DNA of 64,000 bases from NCBI RefSeq assembly GCF_019925205.1, contig NC_083564.1:28496447-28560446 (forward strand). The letters run 5' to 3'. The notes under the pieces were generated by a model. That model had not been told where the DNA came from, made no database searches, and worked only from the letters and a program-made list of their open reading frames with translations. Position numbers and translations under genes: made by a program. Each line of letters starts with the position of its first letter. Within the stretch, counting starts at the first letter, position 1. Source of the stretch: Metopolophium dirhodum (Eukaryota > Arthropoda > Insecta > Hemiptera > Aphididae). Below, in pieces: positions 51,269-61,664 of the stretch.

Positions 51269-54200
51269 GAATTTTTAGTGTATAATATGCGTTGTTGATG
51301 TTGGTAAAAATAACGTTGCATTATTGCTAAAAAAATAGAAATTTCAGTTGTTAAAATTCAGTTTCAGTTTTTAGTCCAACCGTGTGCCCGTATTATTATT
51401 TAATTTTTTTTAATATTTTGTAGTTACCACTAATTGATTCATTTTTATTTTTATAAATTTAGTCAGTGTATAACAAGGGTACAAATATCATTATGTCCGA
51501 GTTAAAACGTCCACGGCTTTCTAATAGTGTAGAAGAAAAATTAATGCAAAGAAGAGAATAAAACTAAATTATGATTCTTTTTTTGAATACACCGAAAGAA
51601 TAAAATGATACCAAATAGCCCAAAAATACATATTAATAGCAATAGAAGCTAATTATTTTTGAGTAGTTCTGCCTTCTACTCACGGCACCGTCGGTCTGTT
51701 AACACAAAAAGGAAACCATGTAACTAATTTAATCTTGAAACCACCGAATATTACAAGACGGGAGAGTAGAATATAATATGCAATTAGACCATTTAGATAT
51801 CAAATTGGTGAAATACACGACTTATTGTATGAAATAAGTAAGGAATTATCTTTTAATCAAATCACTTGATTAGTAGCCGAGTCTTCTTCCAAACAATTTA
51901 AGGACCAAATTTAGTTTTGTGTGTTGCATTGTAATGCACTTAGTCTTAAATCAAGTCAATTTAGCGAGTAAGTATTACAGAAAGTAACATAAGGTACGTC
52001 TGGTGCAGAAAACATATTAGCTGAGACTATTAAAAGAAATTTTAAGCTCATGGCAAGGCCTTGATTTATGCGAGAACCTTGATGCCTAGTTACCTAGCCG
52101 TTTGAAAAAAAAACTGAAATTTTGTAGTTAGAAATTATACACTTAGGTATACTCCTCGCTAAGAGTTCGTCTACCTGATAATATACTGCTCGCATAATCA
52201 CAATAGCTAAACTCGCAGGTCCCCTATTTGGCATATGAAACGTTATTATTATATAATCGAACGTTTTCTGACGGATTCACTGCCTGATAAACGTAGAACT
52301 TAAAATACGATAGTTAGAGACATAACATTTTAACGATACCTTTGTACCACCACGAAAATGTGCAATAAGAAATAATTGCACAGGTTTAGCATTTGAAAGC
52401 ACTAGAAAAATATGTCTAAAGATGACATTATAATAAATACAATTTTTTAGGATTTTCAAATTTATTATAATATTTTACAATACTTATATTTATTTTTTCA
52501 TTTCTATATCATTGTTGTATAGCACAACAATACTTCATACTACAATAGTTATATCGCTGTATAGTAAAGAAAAATACATATTATAATAAGTATATTATTC
52601 TGCAGACGAAAAGATACAATATTACATACTGAAACACCCAAGTCTATAATAATATTATGTACATATTATGTACGAGTATTTTTTCAATATTATTACTTGC
52701 AATTTAGTTAGGTTTTTAGTTATAATATTATTCGACGGGTGACAACTATAATCTATTGAATACAAAACAAGTATCTACCTATCCGTAAACTCAGTCATAA
52801 TATCATCAACATTTTAGTTTTTTTTTTTTTATTAATATTACGATTCCGTTGTCTACATTTAATTTTAGATACCATCACTGTCCGAAATAATGTTTTTTCC
52901 TTAAGAGACTTCATAAACGTCATAAAATACCTAGAGAAATAAAACTAAAAGTTGTTTATTTCCAGTATTGTATGTTGATGCCGAGGTCAACGTTAATAAA
53001 ATAAACTTAAGGGTTACATTTACGTTTGTATAAATCTTCTGATATAGGTATTTTGAATTCGAAACATTTTCTTTTGCGCAGTACAAAATAATGTAGTTAG
53101 GTGTTCATAAACGTAATTATATTATTAGCATCAATTTCCTGCCATATAATATTACTTAATCGCTAGTCTGCGATATCGTTAGATGTTTATTACCTATACG
53201 TGTTGGATGAGGCGTAAAGAAAAATTAAACTATCTCAGTTAAAACTCAAACGGTTTGTTTTACTTAACTACAAATATAGGTATTATGGTACGTATAATAT
53301 AATAAAAAATGTATATCGCTATTATTGCTGATTGCAATGATAATAATATATCAAAAATGAATATAGTAACTCCAAAAATTAAAAAAACTATCATTACATT
53401 TTTATGGAAACCTTCACTAAAGAAATAACAATTTTTAAATTTGCTTCATATTCACAACATTTTGTAATGATAAAAGTTCTACGATAAAAGGTGACAATAA
53501 TTCTTCTGTTTTCGTGTCATTCAAAACGAAACATTAATTAAGTTTTTAAGTCCTCAGATAATAATATTATTGATAACTATTTAATTCAACGTCTCTTTGA
53601 CAATGTAATTTTTTTTTTATAAAAATAACATTAAGTAAGTAGGTGTATTATTGATCAATAATTTATAGGTAATATAATATCGAATTCTGACTGAAAATAT
53701 ATATAACTTGTTTATAAATTATTATAGTGAGATTACATTTATTGAGCATTAATCATAATTACATTTTTAAAAAGAGTAGCCCGAAAATAAAACTAACACA
53801 CACTCACTTCAATCAGTATCAAAGTATATTATTGATGATTTATTTAAATTTGAATAATAAAAATGGAAAATAATAGTTTTTAAAATTAAATTATAAATAT
53901 AATTTTGTTTCATGTATTAAAATACGTGCAAATAGAAATAAAAAACAATCAAAACAATGACTTTTTTTAAAATGTATTTGTTTTAGTATTTTCTTTTAAA
54001 GCAAATATAAATTATTATTATTATTATTATTATTATTATCATTTGAATTATAATAATATTACGGACAGGATTAAGTTATTTATAACACTATAAATACTGT
54101 AAAACAGGAAAAAAAAATGTAAAACGTATTGAAGTTATTACAATATTATCATTTAAAATATCTGTATTCGTTGGACTAAGTTTCAATAAATAATAATGTA

Positions 54201-54550
54201 ATTTTATTGGATTAAATTTATAAATTATATTTTTATAAAATGTGTTGTTCGATTCATCTCAAAAGTAAATATTTCTAATAATAGGAGATGTAATTAATTG
54301 CATGCTTGATATCTTTTTTATTAAAATATTTCGTTTGATTTAGAATTTAAATATGAACTATATAGAGGTACTCTCGAAGTAGCAATTACTTAAAAAACAG
54401 ATTTCATGATTATTTCTTCACGAGATAACGAGTTCTTTTAAAAAAATATTTCTCTATACATTTTGAATACCTAGGTATAATAGTAATTATTATTATTATT
54501 ATTATCTATAAGTTTGATTTTTTAGCATACCTAGTGTTTTTGTTATTTTT
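51269..54550. other. AT-rich intronic sequence, possible dead ORF
   Basis: An ATG at 51493 opens MSELKRPRLSNSVEEKLMQRRE before a stop. The next 600 bases keep a patchwork of open frames, suggesting a decayed transposon or retrocopy that I cannot name. A (TTA)n microsatellite is at about 54011-54039 and another at about 54486-54505. The remainder shows nothing. Confidence 0.35.
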
Positions 54551-55300
54551 AAATCTTAGATATGGGTAGATAATATTTATCGTGGAAACTTTTAATATTG
54601 TATTTAGTAACTTTTATGAATATCAATAGTTTTGGATAGATAGGTATTGTGTGATTTGTTTGAATATTAGATGTCTCGAAAAAACCTAAATTGGATTGTG
54701 TAATGCTCCTAGTATTGTATTCTATCCTGATTACTGAGTTAGTGAGGTGGCTATAATATTCTGATTGTTGTTAGTTTTACGTGTAGAAACACGAGTCAGT
54801 CCTTTTTTCACCTAATGGCTTACATAATAAAGTTACCTACAAGACTACAAATTTGGAATGTAGTGTTATAAAGTTTATTGAAAAAAAGGTTAAAACACTG
54901 AGAGAATGATTACAGACTTTAAATTCTTAAATCTATCCTGTGAACTTTCAATATTATATTTAGTTCCTAATTTGGATAAAATATATCAATCGTTTTGGAT
55001 GTAGGTAGGTACCATCGTATTGTGTGATTTGTTGGAATATTAGATATCTCGAAAAAACCTTAATCATATCGTGTATCGCCTATATTATACTTAGTTCAGA
55101 GTTAGCGAGTTGGTTACATAATTGTGATTGGTGTTATTTTTACGTGTTGAAAAATGAGTCAGTCCTCTTTACACCTAATGCCCAACATATTAGTATTATG
55201 TTATCTACAAGACTACAAATGTGGGTGGAATGTAGTGTTATACAGTTTATCACAAAAAGGGTAAGGCTCTGGGGAAATGTTTTCAGATTTTCATGGTTAA
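54551..55300. repeat. Diverged tandem duplication, period about 372 bp
   Basis: TTGTGTGATTTGTTTGAATATTAG at about 54647 recurs as TTGTGTGATTTGTTGGAATATTAG at about 55020. Both are followed by TCTCGAAAAAACC, then GAGTTAG/GAGTTAGCGAG, GAGTCAGTCC, ACCTAATG, AAGACTACAAAT and GGAATGTAGTGTTATA in the same order. The second unit holds a 120-codon open frame that the first unit lacks because of stops. It begins at GTG, not ATG, and has no motif. Confidence 0.75.
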
Positions 55301-56517
55301 TAGAAGCTTGTATACGCAAACTATTTGGAGTGATTCATCAAGAGTGCTCACATCCACTATATTATTTTATGATATTTAAATTTTGAATTTTACAATTTTA
55401 GTTAAGTACTCTTTTTATTATCTTAAAGACCATATTTTTTAGTTTTTTACATTAATTATACTGTTAGTACTTAGTAATGTTATGCAGCAATGCAATTTTT
55501 TTCGAGAACCACCCATTTTTTTATAACAAAATGTTATGCAAATGATTTTTTTGAAAATGTTGATGCATATATAAATATTGAAATTCAAACTAACAGTTTC
55601 TGGGTTATTTAGCTTTATGCAATAAAGATAATAGTCTATACTCTATAACAGTGGTTTTATATAAATTATAAGATTATATATTAATTAGTCTATTATAATA
55701 GTACTTATTAGAACATATTTGTAAATTATAAAATGTTAATATAATATCAAAATGAATTACTTACTGTAGTTTTTAAATCAATTTAGACCCCATGTCCTAT
55801 ATTTTTAGTCCCTTCATCCTAAGCATATTAAGTTTGAATTTTCATTTACATACATAAAAATTTCTAAAAATTATATGCTCATTGCTCAATGTTTAAAATA
55901 ATATTTATAATTTATATTATATGCAGAAAAAAAGAAGGGGGGGGGGGGGTTAATATAAAAATAATAAGAATCGACATGGGCATTCCTTAAATGGAATAAC
56001 AAATCTACAAAATCTACGAGTTTGAAAATAATATGGTCTATAATAATTAATATTATAGTAAAAATACAATATGTTCCAAAAATCAGAATTTGAATTTATT
56101 TACTATTGAAATAAAATGGATAGTGGAGATTCCTGGATGAACCACCCTATTTAGTGATCAATTCATAAATGTCAATTTTATTTCTTTCATGAAAAGTTAT
56201 TCAAAGTCAACGTTTTTGAATGCTGTACCTATCAAGTTTTTCAATTTATTAGCATCCGTATGACTATCGTGAATACTTGTTGGACATAAACTTGTAGCAC
56301 GTTCTTAGAAAAACAAGTCTAAATAATCCATAAGTTTAAAGTAGATTCGGCAAGAAAACTTTGATGGTTTAAGTAAGATTGTAGGCACATTGTTCAATAC
56401 CGAAAAGTGAAGTTCATCTATTGATACATACAGCAGAGGACGTCACAGATTGAAATTACTAAAACAAAAGTTTTCGAAAATATGGTAATAAATTGAACTT
56501 TTAAAAATAAAAATGAA
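55301..56517. other. AT-rich intronic sequence
   Basis: No gene is evident. A 13-base G run is at about 55937-55949. Confidence 0.45.
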
Positions 56518-56756
56518 AAAGGTAAAAAGTAGGTAAATGCTCTGCTGTATAGAAGATGTCAAGTGTAACCCGTCATTGAGTAAGTCACCATGATGTGACC
56601 CCAAAGTAAATTAAAGTAAGTCCAATTTGTTACCAGAAACCACGCTGAAAGTTGAAAATTGAAACATATTCACTGCACTAAAAGGCGATGGCAGAAACAA
56701 AAAACACACATCATTGTAAAATCAATACATTCACCACTCCGCTCAGAATGAAGAAA
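56518..56756 (+). repeat. Dispersed repeat family, internally deleted copy (E)
   Basis: It has a 5' end (GCTCTGCTGTATAG, GAGTAAGTCACCATGATG) and a 3' end (AACACACATCATTGTAAAATC, CTCCGCTCAGAATG) but only about 120 bases between them, compared with about 1.3 kb in copy D. Confidence 0.65.
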
Positions 56757-59687
56757 ATTACATTTTAATTTACCCAACGGAATAAAAAGTACAAATGAGA
56801 AAAATATTATAACCATAGTCACTGTCTTATACGTTCGTCAAGTTGGCACCAGTTTTTTACATCGGTTTCAACCGACATGCGTCAACCACGTTTTGTAACG
56901 AATTTGATACATTTTGCAACTATATTTTTAGAATTTGCTTCCATTAGGTTTTCTCGGAAAATCAAAACTGTCCTAACACTGGAACCTCGTTTTAATACAT
57001 CAAAATAGATAGGTATCGACATTTTGATACAAACTCGCTTCATTTTGAAATTATTTTTTTTTCAGAATTCGATACCATCTGGGTTATCTAGAATCCCTGA
57101 AAATAGAAAACTTCCTAGCCACAGAACTTTATTTTAATACCGCGAAATGCTCTTTGTCATTTAGTTATGTTATAAAAGTATGTCAAGTACCTATTTAATA
57201 TTGTTGAGCAATACGTCATGATTAGGGTAGCCATATACAAAATACTTAAATACGAGATAAATTATTATTTTTATATTTACTAAAATAAAACCTAATATTA
57301 TTTTTTTTTTTTTAAATAGTTCATACATATTGATATAGGTAGGTACCTACTGATTACTAACTGATAGAAGTTGATGCATCTTTAGCGTCCAATTACTCTA
57401 TTTGAAATTGTAATTTTATTCAACAATTTTTTTTATAATTATGAAAATGGAACTTATTTAAAAAAAAAACGGGACAGTTGAGTTTAGCCGTTACACAAGG
57501 ACATACTTTTACTGAACTTCACTGTAAAAAAGGGATGTCTGGACACCATATGCGTGATTGAGTGAAATGTTCCTTTTAACTTTGTCATAGAGACCTCTCG
57601 CCAATATATAGCAACTACGTAAAGATGTTCAACCTTTGCATTCATTACATTTTTTCATAGTACATTTTTTAATATTTGAATATATTTGAAATACCCAATT
57701 CAATAACCACTTCAAAGTACACACATGTTGAATGTTACGTAGTACGTACAACAAATGTTGGTAAATATTATGATTTTTTTTGGAAAATTATTACAGCGAA
57801 ATATCCAAAAACCACCTCCTGAAAGGTACACTACCTGTATCCAATTTACATAGTAATTGCTTGAAAAATTATTATTTTAAGTCAAGCGATAAATATTTTT
57901 TGTCGACTGAATTATAAGATTTTTACCATTGTGACCTATCTACGAAAAAAAGGCGAATGCCTACGAATTTTGTTCAGCAATAAATTACAGACAACCACAG
58001 CTGACCATCACGTTATTTGTTTGTTTTCCAATATAAATCGAGGGCAACCGAACTGAGAAAAACTAACACCAGGTGCGTTAGTGTCGAGTCACATATCTTG
58101 TTGTAAGACGCATTATTATAGCACATGAATGAAACAAAAACCTGCAGAGATGTTACTTCAACGCATAATATTCAACTTGTATAAGTAGGGCTCGGAACTT
58201 AATGCAATTAAAAAGTACTATCTTATGCGTTAACTATAAAAACAAATACGCTTTAAAAATATGCAGATTTTTTTTTAATCATAATTTTCGTGAATACAAA
58301 CATTTAACAAAAAATATTTTTATATTTTATAATTATTTTTTCTGAATATTTATTAATAAAAACGGGAAATTGAATGCCATAAAGGGATTTTAAATTCGAT
58401 ACAATAATACCCAGTGAAAACTCTCAAAATACATTAAACTGTATTTATTATTTTTATTGTCAATTGTTCAAATTGTATTAATACCTTATCATTATAGTGA
58501 TCAAATAATTATAAAATGGTAACATTATGTAACATGTCCTTAGCACCACAAAATCACTACGTATAAACTTTTAATATGTTTTTCGTAATACCTTGAAAAG
58601 TGAAAACAATGTTTAAAGCTTAGGTACTTAAAGCAATACATCTAATAGCTCAAAAAACATGCAAATGGAATAACTAATGGTCCTACTTATATTAAGGTAC
58701 CTATATCATTATCGATGAAAAATAGATTATTTGCACTATGTATTGAGCATAGATTGGAATACAAGATGATTATTATTATATTTTAAAAGACATGTCTCGT
58801 CGTTATTTTTCAGGCGATATTCTACTTACGTCTGCGTGAATTGTTTGTACTATGCGATCAATAGATTAAAATAATGAAAAGTTTTCTTCGAAATATGTAA
58901 GTACAACAACGCACTAACGTGAAACATTTGTTTATAGTCGAGGCCTGGCAAAATTCGATCGAATGTTAAGTAAAACATGACCGGTTTATCATATCGGCGA
59001 TTAAGTTATGTACGGATGAGTGTTATCGCGGAGAAATAAGTTTTCCGCTATCGGTCATAGCTACTGAATTTTTCGAGAAAACTCGACTATATAGAAAACA
59101 GACCAAAATAAAATTATGTTTACTGTGATGGATGCTCACGTTTTACGACACCGTTGGGCATACGGGTACACTATTAAAATGCTACTTGTATACATAATAT
59201 TATAATATACTTTGCTGGATTGACGTCGATAAATGCAGACAGTATACGTGTGTTACGGTTTTTTCTTTTTATATTTTTCGCTTAAATCGACAGTCTCAGA
59301 GGCACTAACGACTAACCAATGAGTACCGAATGCAACATTATGCTGACACTATGTGTCAGTTACACCACATAAACCAGCACATAAGCACACGGCTACTTTT
59401 GGTGTTGAAAAAAAATGCATAATATAATATGTTTTATAATAAATATTACAAGTTAAAATTTATAACTATAAAGTAACTATTATTTTTGAAATTATAAAAC
59501 ACTAAAGAGATGTCTAACTGCATATAATATCAATATCGTTAAACATTTTCAGAAATCGTAAATAATACTAAAATATATTGCAACGAAAAATATCGACTTC
59601 AATGATCATTTAAACATATTTTCTTTTCATTTTTGGTAGTTTCGTAACCTACTTCATAAAAGCGAAATATGTATTCAAATTAATTTA
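56757..59687. other. AT-rich intronic sequence
   Basis: Nothing bounded was found apart from a lone transposon end near 58186 (TAGGGCTCGGAACTT). The stretch 58900-59400 is slightly GC-richer but yields no long open frame. Confidence 0.4.
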
Positions 59688-59882
59688 TTAAATCTTGGCC
59701 ATTATCATTATTTTTGGTCCCTGTAGCATATTTTTCATTCGTTTAAAGTAGTTCAAATTGAATTTTGAAAAAAAGATAAGGGCGTTTTTCGGGTAAAATA
59801 TTTTATCCACAAATCTATAGCTAGCCAATACACAGTATGTATTGAGTAGTTTTTTTGAAACGATGTCGGAATCGTTGGCCAT
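59688..59882 (-). CDS. Unidentified 64-residue ORF, coding-like
   Basis: From an ATG at 59882 the frame reads MANDSDIVSKKLLNTYCVLA, continues with aromatic and basic residues (YRFVDKIFYPKN, FNLNYFKRMKN) and stops at TAA, which overlaps an AATAAA word. Codon use is varied, unlike typical AT-driven chance ORFs here, and the 5' side (59890-60300) is less AT-rich than the surroundings, with a TATATTTTATAAG stretch just before the start. There is no signal peptide or clear membrane span. It lies inside the giant phosphatase intron on the same strand. I do not recognise a family. It could be a small nested gene, a first exon, or chance. Confidence 0.35.
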   Translation of the reverse strand: MANDSDIVSKKLLNTYCVLASYRFVDKIFYPKNALIFFSKFNLNYFKRMKNMLQGPKIMIMAKI

Positions 59883-60405
59883 CACTGTCTTATAAAATAT
59901 ATAGTTACGTGGCGTCTTAGATGGGCTACTAACGGTACATTACAAATCTGCGGCACAACAAAAAATACGAAACTCAATATCGGGAACACTAATTATTGAT
60001 CCTCGGTCGCTTGACTCTGTCCACGACTCAGACTACGCTTGTTCTCTTATATGCGCGTATATTTCAACCGGTTTCCTTTCTACCGCATGTTCGTATTTTA
60101 GGACCTCCCGCATAGGTTTCATACGTATTCACGAAAAAAATATGAATTAAAAAAAAATTATTTAGTGATTTATTTTTTATGACGTTTTCCACGGTAGGTT
60201 ATTTATTATTAACGCGTTCGTACGTTTACCGAACACTGCCTTACCCCTCCACTATACAGTCCACTCAGTTGAGTTACATCAGCCATATTATACGGACACA
60301 GTTTAATGGAATTCTCAACTTACAGTAGTAATGTGAAATGTGTCATTCTCGGTGGTTGCCGAGATTTAATTTTTCGGTTCTGATTGTTCAGGTTTCACCT
60401 ATATG

Positions 60406-60470
60406 CAGTGGCGCAACTAGGATTTTGAGGCGCCGATGAAAGGTAATTTCTGGGGCCCTAACCTAAGCAA
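60406..60470 (+). mobile_element. Lone hAT-type transposon end
   Basis: CAGTGGCGCAACTAGGATTTTG has the form of a hAT-type terminus, with a GGCGCC and GGGGCCC stretch following. No inverted partner was found within a few kilobases. Confidence 0.35.
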
Positions 60471-60629
60471 TTATTGAGTTTTGCTGTATAGTTTGAGAAT
60501 CTATACGAATTGGACAAGTTAATAAACTAATAGGAGAAAGTACAGAAAATACGTGGAAGAATGGTGGTGTACGAGATAAAAATGGCAGGGAAATCTTCTG
60601 AAGTAGTTTTAAATTATGTGGTCTGAAAC

Positions 60630-60850
60630 CTTTGGTCCAGTGCCATAATACCTGGACTTAGTTTCTGTAGCCAATAGTTACTTAGACTGCCCTGACATTC
60701 TGGACAGAATAAAATTCAACAAACTAACGTTTAATTGCAGAATAAAACTATTACTTAGGCTATACTTTAGACTCCAGATCAAAAAACGACCAAAATTATC
60801 CAAAGTACCACATTCTTATAGCAAATGTTATGTTTAGAATAATTTTGTTT
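60630..60850 (+). pseudogene. LINE reverse-transcriptase C-terminal remnant
   Basis: One frame near 60640-60740 reads YLDLVSVANSYLDCPDILDR and continues IKFNKLTFNCRIKLLL. This resembles the conserved tail of insect non-LTR polymerases, where a DL.FLYKLLNG..DCP.LL..I.F..P pattern precedes the C-terminus. Stops interrupt it further on. The piece is short, so the call rests on one motif. It sits about 400 bp from the phosphatase catalytic exon and on the opposite strand. Confidence 0.4.
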
Positions 60851-61257
60851 CTCGTAATGATATTTATTTGACCTTAGAGATTGTACTTTTTATTAATAAC
60901 TCATATTATAATTCGTATAAAGTATATTTTCGTATATGTATTTATTTATTCCAACGGGATTATAACAACTGATAGCTAATAAAAATAGCACAAACTCGTT
61001 CTCCGTCGCTGATTTATTAACTACGATTTAAAGTAGAATATTATCAATATTACAATAAATTTAAAATCGATCAAGTTCAACAAATATCGGTTTTCAAACG
61101 GTTCATTTAAAATAAGATTATAAAACAGGTGTTTTTCTTTTATAGTTTGTGGAATTTTTTTAGGGGCAGTTTTGGGTTTCGAAACCTATTGATTGTGATT
61201 TGGTTTACGTCCAGTCGTTAAAACAAACTTTAAAAAACTATTTAAGAAAAACGTTAC

Positions 61258-61664
61258 CTGCGACGAGGGTCCTACCCCGAGGACGCCCGCCTTACCGGCG
61301 GTGAACGTGGCGTCACTATTGCTCCGGTTGACGGCCTCGGCGTCCTGTCGGCGACATCGTTCGGCGTGCTCGGCCAGGCACGCCACGTAAGCAATTGCGT
61401 GTGGCACGTAAGACTGGTCGAACGTGCCGGAGAACAGTGCTTGCGTGATGCCCTGTGGCCCGGCCGCGTACACAGGCACGTCTTCGCCTCCATGCGTGGC
61501 CCACTGACGGGGCACCGCGGCCCCGTGCAACCGGTTGTGCGTCTCCGCGTCAGTGGCGTTCACCATGGGCACCAACCGGTGTTCGGCACTGTGGCCGGGC
61601 CCGTTGCCATAGAGCAGCGTGCTGTACGGCAGTCCGTCCACGTCCGACGGCTTCACGTCCACGC
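61258..61664 (-). CDS. Alkaline phosphatase, penultimate exon (catalytic domain)
   Basis: The enzyme hydrolyses phosphate monoesters at the cell surface; in insects the membrane form is GPI-linked and abundant in gut (family knowledge). The exon has acceptor TCCACAG and donor CAG|GTAACG, with phase 1 in and phase 0 out, giving 135 full codons. Seen in order: DGLPYSTLLYGNGPGH, the region before the active site; AVPRQWATHGGEDVPVYA, in which the His of THGGED is a zinc ligand; and SGTFDQSYVPHAIAYVACLAE, the end of the catalytic core. NAT and NRS are potential N-glycosylation sites. Earlier exons, with the phosphoserine and other metal ligands, are not in the window. Overlapping ORFs in the other frames are composition shadows of this GC-rich exon. 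Confidence 0.92.

Larger units (their letters stand above)
30248..61257 (-). other. Giant terminal intron of the alkaline phosphatase gene
   Basis: The donor CAG|GTAACG at 61257 and acceptor CCCCAG at 30248 are both phase 0, and no phosphatase-like exon was found between them, so the simplest model is a single intron of about 31.0 kb. It carries several DNA transposons, many repeat copies and a few small ORFs listed separately. An unrecognised small exon inside it remains possible. Confidence 0.6.

Noticed and set aside
51493..52110. A transposase or retrogene starting MSELKRPRLS
   Set aside because: The frame stops after 22 codons and later pieces do not match any family I can name, so it is only noted as possibly decayed.
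55024..55386. 120-codon plus-strand ORF as a gene
   Set aside because: It starts at GTG, shows no motif, and lies in a tandem-duplicated unit whose sister copy is full of stops.
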